A stretch of DNA of 64,000 nt from Thinopyrum elongatum (Eukaryota; Streptophyta; Magnoliopsida; Poales; Poaceae). This document shows positions 10,745 through 22,498 of this stretch, one piece after another (position 1 is the first letter of the stretch; every line of letters starts with the position of its first letter). The notes below the pieces were generated by a model. It worked only from the letters and a program-made list of their open reading frames with translations. It was not told where the DNA came from and did not search any database. Location of the stretch: NCBI GenBank assembly GCA_011799875.1, contig CM022298.1, forward strand, positions 287,714,395 to 287,778,394. The letters run 5' to 3'. The position numbers were made by a program, and so were the translations under genes.

Positions 10745-13700
10745 TCATCTCCCTGCCCCCCTTGGGAAAGATCCGACCTCGGATCAAAAACCTTATCACC
10801 GTGGAAGGGAGATAGATCCTTGACGTTGAAGATATCGCTCATGTTGTACTTGTCGCGCGGGATGTCAGTCTTGTAGGCATTGTTGTTGTAGCATGCGATC
10901 ACCTTGAAGGGTCCGTCGGCTTGAGGTTGTAGCTTGGACTTGCATTCATTGGGGAAGCGGTCCTTGCGAAGGTGTAGCCACACAAGATCTCTGATGTTGA
11001 ATAGCATGGGTTGCTTGTTGATGTTGAGCTTGGTCACGAGGCGTTGTACTTGGCGCTCGATGGTGTGCCTTGTACCTTCATGCACCTTCTTGAGATATCT
11101 CGCTCGTGCACTCGCGTCCATGTTGATGCGCTCTTGTAGAGGTAGTGGTAGAATGTCCAATGGTGACAACGGGTTGAAACCGTAGACGACTTCGAAGGGG
11201 GACTTGCTAGTAGTCAAATGTCTTGCGCGGTTGTAGGCATACTCGGTGATGGCTAAGCACTCCTCCCACTCCTTGATGTTCGTCTTGATCAGCATGCGCA
11301 GGAGAGTGGATAACGTCCAATTCGTGACCTCCATTTGGGTGTCGGTTTGTGGATGGTATGCCGAAGAGAATATGAGCTTGATTCCGAGCTTGGCGCATAG
11401 CGTCTTCCAAAAGTAGCTAAGTAACTTGACGTCACGGTCTAACACGATAGTCTTGGGCACTCCATGTAGACGTAAGATTTCCCTACAAAAGAGATTGGCA
11501 ACATGTGAAGCATCGTCTATCTTGTTGCATGGAATAAAATGTGCCATCTTGGAGAAACGGTCCACAACAACAAATACGGAATCTTTGCCATTTTGTGTTC
11601 TTGGCAAACCAAGCACAGAGTCCATACTAATATCTTCCCATGGGTGACATGGAATAGGAAGTGGCATATAGAGACCATGGGATTGAGCTTTAGACTTAGC
11701 TTTGCGACATGTAGAGCCACGGTTGGTGTAGCGGGAGACGTCGCGAAACATATTGGGCCAAAAGTATTTCTTGGAGAGTGTAGCGAACGTCTTGTCACGT
11801 CTAAAGTGTCCCATAAGTCCTCCTCGTGAGCCTCTTGCAAAAGCAACAAACGAAGAGAAGACTGGGGGATGCAAAGCTTGTTAGCTCTCATTAGATAATC
11901 ATCCTTGATATAATATCGTTCCCAATATGTATGCATTAAACATTTGGCATATGGAATAGCAAAAGTAGGATCATGCGCATACAAGTCTTTTATGTGCTCA
12001 AAACCTATGACATTCAATTCAAGTTGAGTGACCATCATGCATTTGCGGGAAAGAGCATCTGCCACAACATTTTCCTTACCCTTGATATACTTCGTAACAT
12101 AAGGAAATGACTCAATGAACTCACTCCACTTGGCATGTCGCTTATTCAATTTTGTTTGACCCTCAAGGTATTTAAGCATCTCATGATCCGTATGGATAAC
12201 AAATTCACGAGGGCGAAGATAATGCTCCCAAACATGCAATACTCTCACTAAAGCATATAACTCTTTGTCATAAATGGGATAGTTAAGTTGCGCTTCAGAA
12301 AGTTTCTCGCTAAAGTAAGCAATTGGGCGCTTCCCTTGCATTAACACACCTCATATGCCATTACCTCTAGTGTTGCAATGTACTTCAAAAGTTTTATCAA
12401 AGTTGGGTAATGCGAGCAATGGAGCATGTGTAAGCAAATTCTTAAGCTCATGAAATGCGGTATCTTGGGATGCTGCCCACACAAATGATGCATTCCTCTT
12501 GCTCAATGCGTGCAATGGTGATACAATGGTGCTAAAGTCCTTAATGAATCTATGGTAGAAACCGGCTAGACCAAGGAAGCTATGCACTTTTTGCAAGTTT
12601 GTTGGTTGTGGCGAAGTTTTAATGGCATCAATTTTAGCTTCATCTACATGAACACCCTTAGAAGACACAACAAAACCAAAGAAAACTAGCTTTTCAACAC
12701 CAAATGTGCATTTCTCCATATTAGCATAAAGGCGCTTGTTTCGAAGAGTTTGCAAAACGGCTCTAAGATGGGTGACATGATCTTCTAGAGATTCGCCAAA
12801 CACAAGTATATCATCAAAATAGACCACAACAAATATGCCAATGTATTTGCGAAAAACATAATGCATCACACGCATGAAAATGTCGGGGGCTTCGGATAAG
12901 CCCATAGGCATAACTAACCATTCATACAAGCCAAACTTGGTTTTGAAAACGGTTTTCCATTCATCACCTTCTTCGATGCGGATTTGGTAAGATCCACTTT
13001 TAAGATCAATTTTAGAGAAAATGATGGCTCCACTAAGCTCATCTAGCATATCATCAAGGCGTGGAATGAGATGCCTATATCGAACGGGTATAGCATTGAT
13101 TGGTCGGCAATCGGAACACATGTGAAAACTACCATACCTCTTAGGCACAAGAATAACCGGAATGACACAAGGACTTAAGCTTTGACGTACATGCCCATTG
13201 TCAATGAGGTTTTGTACTTGCCTTTGGATTTCTTTGGTTTCTTCGGGGTTGACGCGGTAGGGTGCCTTGTTCAGTAAAGGTGCGCCGGAGATGAGGTTGA
13301 TGCGATGTTAGATGCCTCGAAGTGGAGGTAGTCCCGGAGGTAGCTCATCACGGAACACGTCTGCGAACTCCTGCAATAGATTAGACAACACTAAAGGTAG
13401 ATGGTGAGAGGTGTTAGTTCTTGCCGCTTCATCTTTGCACACTAGGACATAGAGCATAACACTTGGGGGATTCTCACACACTTCTGGCATCTCTCTTTTG
13501 GTAGCTAAAAGCACTAAGTTTTTCTTGTCGCTCATCATGGAGGCACTCATTTTTGGCTTGTGGATCTCACTCTCTTTTTGGTGGTTCACTCTGTCACTAT
13601 TCTGTCCATCATGGGTGGTTGCTTGCTTGTCGGCGATCACTTGACTTGGTGACATGGGTCATAGCACGAACTCCTTTCCCTTCATCTTGAAGCTATATTG

Positions 13701-14207
13701 ATTGGTTCTTCCGTTGTGGGTGACGCCGCGGTCGAATTGCCAAGGTCTTCCAAGTAAGAGGTGGCAAACATACATGGGAACCACATCACACTCTAAGTTT
13801 TTTTTGTAAGTGCCAATCTTGAAGGAGACTTGAATGGTATGCTCGACTTGAATGGTGCCGGAGTCTCTAAGCCATTGGACCTTGTAGGGGCGAGGATGCT
13901 TCATCTTGACCAATTGTAGGTTGGAACATAGCTCTTCACTTGCCAAGTTGTGGCAGCTTCCTCCGTCGATGATGACCTTCATGGACCTGCCCGCTTTGGT
14001 GTGGAAGATGTGGCAACGTTGTTCTTCATCTTGTTGATGTTGAAGTGTTAATACCTTGGAGACAATGAGAGCGGGGCTTGAATCATTGTCACAAAAGACT
14101 TGGTCATCTTCATCTTCATTCACTTGCCGGTGCATGGCCACGTGCTCAAGGGCTTCCATTTCTTCCTCACTCATCAGGTCATAGGTGCCATCATCGTTAG
14201 CAATCAT
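10708..14207 (-). pseudogene. CRM-like pol: protease, reverse transcriptase, RNase H, integrase
   Basis: One frame runs 14207 to about 11830 and is cut by stops at 13659, 13308 and 12348. A frameshift near 11830-11870 moves the integrase into another frame (11874-10708). Domains in order: aspartic protease with IDGGSCHN; RT with YFDD near 12815; RNase H with [12 protein letters not shown] and TDHEMLKYL; integrase with the first Asp in [11 protein letters not shown], the second in VLDRDVK (usually VSDRD) and a Glu at TQMEVTN. The integrase tail, PFKVI..NAYKTDIP, is the usual GPY/F-type end. A further frame with MTRARVRALETEV (10711-10517) continues inside the LTR. The element cannot make an intact polyprotein. 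Confidence 0.85.
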
Positions 14208-14221
14208 GGTGCGCCAAGTTG

Positions 14222-15822
14222 GGCACTCAAATGTCTTGTGGCCTCAGCCTTGACATGTGAAGCATTTGATGGAACTTGTCTTGACGGTCTCATCGTTGGA
14301 GTAGATGATGATGAAGCTCTTGTCTTGAAGTTGCTTGTATTAGGAGGACGACTTTAATTTGTCATAGTTTTCTTGTAACTTGACTTGTCGCTGTTGCTTG
14401 GTGAAGCTTTGGTCGAGGTACAAGGCGTCGTAGTCGGTGAAGCTTGATTGTAGGAGTTGTAGGTCTAGGAAGAGTACTTGGCATACTTGTAGTCATCTTG
14501 CACTTGTCGCTCCGCCTTGGTAGCTTGGTGCACTAGCTCGAGGAGGTTGGAGTAAGGTTGGAAGTCGGTGATCTTCTTGATAGGATGGTTGAGCCCATTC
14601 AAGAAATGTGCCATGGTTTGCTCCTCGTCTTCTGTGACATTGGCTCATATCATTGCAATCTACATTTCCTTGTAATACTCTTCAATGGGCTTGGTGCCTT
14701 GCTTGAGGAGTTGCAGTTTCTTGAAGAGGTCGTGGCTATAGTATGTGGGTAAAAAGCGCGCTCGCATGACATCCTTCATTTGATTCCATGTGGTGTAGGT
14801 GGTTCACCTTTCTCTCGGCGTCACTCAATAACTTGCTCCCACCAAATGAGGACATACTCTTGGAACTCAAGTGATGCCATGGCAATCTTCTTTTCCTCTT
14901 CATAATTGTGTAGACAAAATATCTTGTCGGCCTTCAATGCCCATGAAAGGTAGTCTTCGGGGTCGGTTTCGCGGAGAAATTAGGCATGGTGAACTTGAGC
15001 TTGCCGTAGCATTGCTCTTCAATGTGTGCGGGTTGATTGTGATTTTGATGACGCTCTTGCCGTGGTGGAAGTGCTTGAACCTCTTGATCCTCGTGCTCCT
15101 CTTGATGAACTTGACGTGGAGGTCGTGGAATTCTTGCATGATTCCTCATCTCTTGGCGCTCCTCGAGGCGTGCGGCTTCTTCTTGCCGCTCTCGTTGGAG
15201 GGCCTCTTCTTGTAGACGTACTTGGCGGTTACGCTCATTGATGGCTTGTGTTGATTCACGTAGAGCATGTTGGGCTTCAAGGGCTTATTCCTCATGGTGT
15301 TGTCACTCTTGTCGAAGGGGTGTGGCCATCTTGATTCTCTTGGTGAAGTTGGCGTATTGGAGCTTGCTCTTGTTCCACTTGATCATTAGCTTGGCGACGT
15401 AGTCGTTCACGTTCCCGGAGGTGGTCTTGTAAACCATTGCCATGAAATGGTTTTGTGAAGCATGATGATCCTCATGATCTTGGCAATGATGCGGACGAGC
15501 TCGTGGAGGACTTACATTCGAGTCCGAAGAGTATCGACTTGAATGGCGCCGTCTTGAGGATGACGAAGTGGTAGAAGAGCGATTCTGCATCATGGCTCGT
15601 AGGTCTTCCTTGAGAGATGCCATTGATGTGTCGAAGTAGTCTCTTGTACGTTGCTCGGATTGTCACAAGTCAGTGGCGAGTTGATCGATGCAGTCGCCCA
15701 ATGCTTAATTCGCTTGATGCAAAGCTCGTTTTGTGCCAAATAGGTGATTCTTGGTGATGTAGTTGTTCGGGTCCTCTTCTTGCTCGATGAAGAGTGGATT
15801 CGAAGAAGTGGTTGGCCTATCC
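14222..15822 (-). pseudogene. CRM-like gag with decayed zinc knuckle
   Basis: The likely start is an ATG at about 15822 (MDRPTTSSN). The frame is interrupted several times. An open piece at 15623-15303 has an Arg/Ser-rich region (SSSSRRRHSSR). Near the end, at about 14265-14222, a CCHC knuckle is visible as CFTCQG-stop-GHKTFEC, so one stop falls inside the zinc finger. The protease frame follows directly. Confidence 0.65.
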
Positions 15823-17340
15823 ATCATCTCAAGCAAGTATGTGAGTGGAAGAAAGGAAAGAACAAGACCAAATGTACCTTATCCAATGTTGAAGACGGGT
15901 CAATGATCACTCGATAATGTATTATGGAAATAGCACAATTGGTACCGGATCTTGTCAATTCTCAAACCTACACAAGTAAGGCCTTTGGAGTATCCTGGTG
16001 AGGATGATGGCACAAAATTTATGCGATTGTTAGCAAGATTCAATGATGTTGAAAAAGTTTCTCAAATTTGCAAATCCAACAAGTAGACCAATAGCAAAAT
16101 GTGGCACACGGAAACACACGAACGGATAGATAAATGGGTTCGTGCAACCAAGGAATGAGCTCAAAATGTGGAATCCACGGAAAATGCTCTTGTTGCACAA
16201 CACTAGAGAGAAGCTAGCACGATTGCTCAATAGGCGGATACGATACTTGTGCACAACCTACAAAGCAAAAATGCACGACTTCCTATCCCAAGTTTGCTAA
16301 TATGTATGATGTTCCGGTAAGTTCCTCACGATGATCCAAGATGATCGAGCGAGGCAATGTTGTATGCAATATTGTATGATGCTATGGCACTTGCTTAAAA
16401 GCTCTTTGCTTATCTTTGCTTTTTCTTAAAAGCTTTCTCTCTTTTTTTGTATGGCCACTATGTGAAATGCACAATCCAAACTAGCAATTATGTATATGCG
16501 GGAACAAACTTGTAGCACAAGAGATGATGTGATGATACCAAGAAGATATGGTATGTATGCAATGGAAGGTGCGGGTCAAGTATCTCTAAAGTGCACAAGT
16601 AGTGTTGCCGGCAATACTCAATGTCTAGTCTCGATAGGCAAGTGACGCAAAATTGGCTATGGGTTAACAATGCAAAGGCAAGGGAATATACAATGGTGTC
16701 GTCGAGGTTACCATTCCATTCTTACGGTTGAGTGTCAAATGATGACGTGGTCGTGGTCGATGACGAAGATGAGCGGCGGTGATGTCGGTGTCAAACCGTA
16801 CCTAAGTAGCCGAAACACGTTAAGAAACAGAAAGCACAAGTCAAATTCTCGAAACAAACGGGTCAAAATTTTTGGAGGTGGTAGCGGGTAAGAGATGGTG
16901 GTTGTGGAAAGCGGTGGTGGTATGCGGAAGTATTGGTGGAAACCCGGTCAAAATTGGCGAAAGTTAGGCGGAAGAAGTGGTGGAGGAGGTGTTGCTGCGG
17001 AAGCCCGGATGTTCGGGCTGTCGGGCCGGATGTCCGAGGGCCGCGGGACGGATGTTCGAGGCTCTAGATCCGTGATGACCTCGATGAACAAGTGGGGAAA
17101 CCAAAATTTCAGGGCAAAATTCAAGGGATTTCGTGGATGGAATTGGGGAAAAGTTAGGGGAAGCTAGATCTACGAGTAACACATCAAATCCACAAATCAA
17201 ATTCAACAAAACTTCATCCAACCAACAAATCACAAAAAAAATTAGGGGCTATTTTGGTGGGGATTTTTGAAATTGGGACAAAATCAAAGCAAAATCAGGC
17301 TAGAAAATGGTGGGGGAGACTCCAAATTCGTGATCAATGT
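15823..17340 (-). other. Leader (5' untranslated) region of the CRM-like element
   Basis: About 1.5 kb lie between the primer site and gag. I see no coding frame of note. Two stretches (about 16990-17060) carry the GATGTCCG motif found in the LTR. Confidence 0.5.
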
Positions 17341-17357
17341 GGCTCATGATACCAAGA
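17341..17357 (-). other. Primer-binding site, Met-initiator type
   Basis: On the - strand the base after the 5' LTR end starts TCTTGGTATCATGAGCC. TGGTATCA followed by GAGC matches the initiator Met tRNA primer site TGGTATCAGAGC with one extra base. It fixes the direction of the element. Confidence 0.65.
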
Positions 17358-18322
17358 TGATGTAGGGTGGAACCCTAGGGGCTGATCTTTCATGATTTGG
17401 TAGGGGGATTCCCAAAGAACACGAAGAACACACAAGAACACATAAGAAGAAAACACAGAAATCAACTAGATCTGGTCACACATACGCTAGATCCACATAC
17501 AAAGAGAGGTCACAAAGATCCAAGGATAACAAAGGAGGATACAAAGGTAACTAGTCATCTCCATGAAGGAGGTCTTGAATCCACTAGGGGATCTTCCCAC
17601 AAGGGGGTCTTGAATCCACTTGGGGGATCTTCTCCTAGGAGGCCTTGGTCTCCAATGGAGTAGGGGGTACAAGTGGGGGAGCAAAGATCTATCTCCAAAA
17701 TGAACTATCACAATGCTAACCCTAAAACATAGCTAGAGGAGGAGTATATATAGTCTAGGGGGTGAAGGGGTACATGGGCTTCGGACCATATGCATTGCAC
17801 AGAGGCAGGGCGGACGTTCGGGTGTCGGGCCAGATGTCCGGGCCTTCGAGGGGGGGGGGGGGCTGGATGTCCGGGCTGAAGTGGTCAGGCTTCGGGTGCG
17901 TTCTGTGAAGGAGTGGTCAGATTTCCGGGGCTGGACCGGATGTCCGGGCTGCTCGGGCCGGATGTCCAGTGCCTGGAGATGCTCCTCGGTTGGGCTACTG
18001 CTGTGGTCGTTGGCTTCCGGGGCCAGATGTCCGGGTCCTGGGAACTTCCTCCGATTCCTTTCTTTGGTCCTCTTCATCCGTGCACTTGGGGACTTGTCCA
18101 TCTTCACGAGCATCTCCAAGAGTGTCTTCTTGGTACCTAAGCACACATAGCATTCCGTCATTAGGTAGTGGCCATGTCTCATGTGCATCATATGGAATAT
18201 CACTAAGGAGAGATGTCACCTCGGTCTCAAGAGCTCTTGCACGTGCTTGTGTCATCGGTCCACTTGGCACTTGGTGAGACGTCGGTACGTCCATGAGGAT
18301 GACCATCGGATGCTCTGCCTCA
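17358..18322 (-). repeat. 5' LTR of the CRM-like element
   Basis: This 965-bp LTR is the pair of 9749-10744. On the - strand it starts TGAGGCAGAGCATCC and ends CCCTACATCA. A TATATATA box is at about 17743-17751. Its first part encodes MTQARARALETEV, the continuation of pol, on the same strand. Confidence 0.8.
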
Positions 18323-18327
18323 GGTAT

Positions 18328-19075
18328 TGAATATCAAAATGGATCTGAACATATAATCTTCTAGCAAATAAACCAACTACCATCAACTACAACATGTAAT
18401 CAACACTACTAGCAACCCACAGGTACCAATCTGAGGTTTTGATACAAAGATTGAATACAAGAGATGAACTAGGGTTTGAGATGAGATGGTGCTAGTGAAG
18501 ATGTTGATGAATATTGATTCTCCCATGATGAGAGGATCGTTGGGGATGACGATGGCTCCGATTTCGCCCTCCCGGAGGAAAGTTTCCCCGACGAAATCGC
18601 TCCGCCGGAGAGCGAAAGTACTCCTGCCCAGGTTCCACCTCGAGACGGTGGTGCTTCATACCGAAAGCCCTCTTCTTATTTTTTTCTGGGGAAAATAGGG
18701 TTATATAGCAGAAGATGGGCCTTGGAGGCCTGCCAGGCTCACCACAAGCTCAGTGGGCGCGCCTAGGGGGTAGGGGGCACCCCCCAGGCTTGTGGCTGCC
18801 TTGTGGGTCCCCCTCTGGTATTTCTTTCACCAATATTTTATATTATATTCCAAAATAATTCTCCATCAATTTTCAGCTCATTTGGAGATGTTCAGAAAAG
18901 TTGCCTCCGATATAGCCCTTTCTGGTCCAGAATTCCAGCTGCCGGCAATCTCCCTCTTCATATAATTCTTGCAAAATAAGAGAGAAAAGGCATAAGAATT
19001 GTATTATAAAGTTAAATAACAGTCCATAATGCAATAAATATAAACATGAAAACATGATGCGAAATGGACGTATTA
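18328..19075 (-). repeat. 3' LTR of the Athila-like host, proximal part
   Basis: The LTR continues after the CRM-like insertion. Its - strand start at 19075 reads TAATACGTCCATTTCGC, probably from TGATACGTCC. It is preceded by the polypurine tract AAGCTTGGGGGAG at 19089-19077. Confidence 0.75.
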
Positions 19076-20424
19076 ACTCCCCCAAGCTTAGACCTCGCTT
19101 GTCCTCAAGCGAAAGCCTATATCAATAATCATGACCACATGTTTAGAGATAGAGGTGGCGATAAAAATTAAAATACGAACATGAAAGCATCATGGTCATT
19201 AACATAACAGCAATATATCATCATAAAACTTCTCTTGCCAAAGTAACAATTCAGTCACACACTAAAGTATGGAACATAAACTTTATTGGAAACTAACAAC
19301 TATGTTTTCAGTCATTGAAACAATCACAATCCATCATATTTTCAGAAAGAGTCTATGCAAGAGCTTTGTTCAGCAAGTTCACATACTCAACCATCATTTA
19401 GTCTTCTATGATTGCTGGCACTCAAGGCGTATTTATAGAGCAACAGTTTCAGTTAGACATATAGAAAGATAGGGGCTTATGGCTTCGCCTCCCAACTTAT
19501 TTACCTCAAGGGTAATGTCAACAACAATAACTCATGATCACCTACATCCAACTAGATATATATGTCTGGATCTATTTACCACATGATGCTTGCCACTAAA
19601 GAATACATAGAGAGGAATAAGGATTAACACTAATGACTCTTGCATAAAAGTAAATACATGAAAGTAAAAGATAGGCCCTTCGCAGAGCAAAGCAAAGGTT
19701 GTCATGCGCTTTTTTTTTTGGATGTGCAAGCTCTTAATGTAAAGGAACGTCATGTTATATTGCCCATTGTGATAGCAACCTTTATTATGCATTTTGTCAC
19801 TTTTATTTCTTTACCATCACAAGTTTGTACAACGCTTATTTTCCCTTACAATAAAAGATCATACATATTTAAAAGCAATTTTTATTGTCTTATGCATCGA
19901 TGACAACTTACTTGAAGGATCTTATTCAATCCCTAGGTAGATATAGTGGACTCTCATGACATGAAACTGGGTTTAAGGGTTTTGGATGCACAAGTAGTAT
20001 CTCCACTTGGTGCGAATTTTGGCTAGTAAAAGATCCTAGACAAGCACCACATGTTAGAAGATCCGTAACAATATAAATTCTATGTGAATGTAAACAACCA
20101 TAACTCATTAAGTTGTATTCCTTGTCCAACATCAACTAATTGATATAGAATATTTGATGGGGGCTCACAATCACAAAATATTTCCAAGATAGTATATTTA
20201 TATGTGAGACATCTCTTTCTTTACTACTTTTTCATGGATTTCACAAATGACCAATGCAATGCTTGTTAACTTCCAACAAATTTTATCAATTATACTTCTT
20301 TTATGTGAGTTCATTACTCCCCATGGGAGTAGCATATGATCTTTTATTTTCCATTGCTAAGATTGAAACAAGGAAGCAAAGCAAAACTCAAACCACTCTT
20401 TATTATATATCTCACACATGATTA
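19076..20424 (-). other. 3' untranslated part of the Athila-like host
   Basis: AT-rich sequence without a gene lies between the third ORF and the LTR. A short stretch near 19930-20000 (CACTTGTGCATCCAAAACCC sense on the - strand) is homologous to 32990-33040 in the nested element. Confidence 0.6.
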
Positions 20425-20810
20425 CATAGATAGATAGATCACTAAGCAAACACTTGAAAATAGATCATACTAAAACTTTATTCTACTAAATAACGAAATA
20501 ACTAAGGATCAAACTAAGATAGATAATGATGATAAAAAGTGGTGGTTATACGATACCGGGGCACCTCTGCCAAGCTTGGCACAAGCCAAGGGGAGTGCTC
20601 ATACATGTGTACTCAAACATAGATAGATAGATCACTAAGAAAATACTCGAAAATAGATCATACTAAAACTTTATTCTACTAAATCACGAAATAACTAAGG
20701 ATCGAACTAAGATAGATAATGATGATAAAAAGTGGTTGTTATATGATATCGGGGCACCTCCCCCAAGCTTGGCACAAGCCAAGGGTACTTCCCATACTCG
20801 TGTACTCAAG
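20425..20810. repeat. 193-bp tandem duplication
   Basis: Two adjacent copies (20425-20617 and 20618-20810) start CATAGATAGATAGATC and differ at a modest number of sites. Each contains a CCAAGCTTGGCACAAGCC block that resembles the polypurine-tract sequence. Confidence 0.85.
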
Positions 20811-21231
20811 TTTCTTTCTTTTGTGATGATGGTGATGAAGTGGTGGTGAGCTTGTCCTTCAGCCTTAGCAAATACTCCAATTTAAGGTTAATGCTCCGAA
20901 GGGCGATGTTTTGCTCTTCCAACAAAATAACTTCACGAGTGATATATGTATTTTGAACACAAAATATTTCAAAGACCCTTAGTGTTTCGATTTTAGACGA
21001 GGAGAGATGATCATAGAAAGGCTGAAGGATATCTCCCTCCTTTGCAACTTCCTTTATGGACATGGACTGCCCTCCTTCTTGGACATGGTTTCCTGCAACT
21101 TCTTCGACCTACTCCTCCTTGCCATTGTCCTCCTCCCCTGACGTCCACTTGTAATAGGCCTCGTTGTATGGGCATTTGCCCGGCGATGGTTACACAATAC
21201 GATGCTTGGTCCGGAGCTTTTGGGGAGCCAT
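20806..21231 (-). pseudogene. Third ORF downstream of pol in the Athila-like host
   Basis: The start at 21231 reads MAPQKLRTKHRIV. One frame runs to 20806 (about 141 codons) with two stops, one right after RIV and one before VEEVAGNH. The first half is Lys/Glu-rich. The second half (ILLEEQNIALRSINLKLEYLLRLKDKL) looks like a coiled coil. Athila elements often carry an extra, sometimes env-like, ORF here. I see no membrane segment, so env is not supported and the function is unknown. Confidence 0.5.
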
Positions 21232-21549
21232 GGAGAACTAAATCTGTCAGAAAAATAGCATGAAACAAGAACAGAATAGATTTCTACAGTACGGTGGTCA
21301 AAATGTCTGAGAGTATATATAATGATTTTTTTGTGCACGATGGGAATATGGAAGAAAAACGGAGTCGGGAAAGCCCACGAGGGGGCCACAAGCCTGGGAG
21401 GCGCGCCCCTCGGGCTTGTCGCTCCCTCTTGCACTTTTTGGATTGTTTATTATTTTCCTAATTTTTTAAATATTCCAAAACGGACAGAAAATACTTTTAT
21501 GGAACTTTTGGAGTCGGTTTACTTACCGTACCATAGACCTACCCCTTTT

Positions 21550-21717
21550 TCAGGGATCTGGAACGTTCCGAAAGGTTTCCCTCATGTGTTCCTCCGGTGT
21601 CATAGTTTGGTTAATATTAGTTTCAACATTAATGGGCATACCTAAGCTATAGTGTTTAATTCTTTACCCATTAACCACCATTGGGTTAGTGTCTTTGGCG
21701 TTATTTATCTTGATGGC
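21550..21717 (-). pseudogene. Integrase C-terminus of the Athila-like host, downstream of the insertion
   Basis: The frame reads AIKINNAKDTNPMVVNG-stop-RIKHY and ends at a TGA (21552-21550). It continues the integrase broken at 37143. The residues before the break (EVYHSGAI) and after it (AIKINN) overlap by exactly the duplicated target ATGGC (21713-21717 and 37143-37147). Confidence 0.8.
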
Positions 21718-21735
21718 TGATGTCGCTTGAACTAC
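21718..21735 (-). repeat. Last 18 bp of the 3' LTR of the nested Athila-like element
   Basis: TGATGTCGCTTGAACTAC corresponds to 35597-35614 of the other LTR. The last three bases (TAC) are repeated at 30503-30505 after CACTA-1. Confidence 0.85.
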
Positions 21736-21957
21736 GACTGGTACAACGAGCTGCTATACAAATGGTTTTTAACCCCTTTCTGCGACGGTGTTCTGAACCG
21801 TTGCCTAGTGAGTGACTGCGATAGGGGGGTACTTCCCACACGACCCATAAACCATCGGGGATAGGCTCTCCTGGCACACACGCTCGACAAAATGAGGTCG
21901 TGTGCGACGGGCGAGCGATCAAATAGGATTATACAGGCCCAATCGGTTCCGGTCGTA

Positions 21958-22156
21958 AGTACATCCCACACAGCCAGTCCCAAAGAAACGTTTCCGTTTG
22001 TTATGTACATTCCACATAGTCAATCCAAGGAATACGTTTCCGTTCTTATGTACATCCCACACAGTCAATCTAGGGAAATCGTTTCCGTTCGTATGTACAT
22101 CCCACACAGTCAATCCAGGGAAATGTTTCCGTTCGTATGTACATCCCACACAGTTT
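21958..22156 (+). repeat. Left subterminal repeats of CACTA-1, ~45-bp unit
   Basis: There are four to five units built on TACATCCCACACAGTCAATC followed by GTTTCCGTTCGTATG. The same unit occurs in CACTA-2 at 42157-42265. Such arrays are the usual binding sites for CACTA accessory proteins. Confidence 0.8.
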
Positions 22157-22498
22157 TATGTATAGGCTCGTGTGTGATAGGTGTAACTATCACACACGCT
22201 CTGCCTCAGTTAACCATTTTCTTTTATTCAACTACATCACACACGATTTGATGAAGAAAACTGTGTGGCATTGGGATGTCCATCACAAGCGTTTTTACTG
22301 CTAGAACCGTTTGCAAAGTTCCATGACCCATTTAGCAGGTCTATTAGTTTACAATTAATAATTCCAGTATTACGCAAATTCAGATTTCATATCGAACAGC
22401 TGTTTGCCAATTTCATATCAGGCACATAAATATATTTTAACATCACAGTCCGATAGCTACCTGAAAACAGCACAGTACAGCATATAGCTAGTTCGGCT

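Larger units (their letters stand above)
9749..18322 (-). mobile_element. CRM-like Ty3/Gypsy element with target duplication GGTAT
   Basis: This complete but degenerate insertion is 8.57 kb and read on the - strand. The 5' LTR is 18322-17358, with a primer site resembling initiator Met tRNA (TGGTATCA, 17354-17347). Gag (15822-14222), protease-RT-RNase H-integrase (14207-10708), a polypurine tract AAGGGGGGCAGGGAGATGA (about 10765-10747) and the 3' LTR (10744-9749) follow. LTR ends are TGA/TGT..CATCA. Target duplication GGTAT is at 9744-9748 and 18323-18327. The RT has chromovirus features (VVYFDDILVF, VSSKGVHVDEAKIDAI). The end of pol continues into the LTR, as in the CRM centromeric clade. 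No chromodomain is obvious. Confidence 0.8.

Noticed and set aside
20806..21231. Env-like protein of the Athila host
   Set aside because: The position fits, but there is no signal peptide or membrane segment in the short frame.
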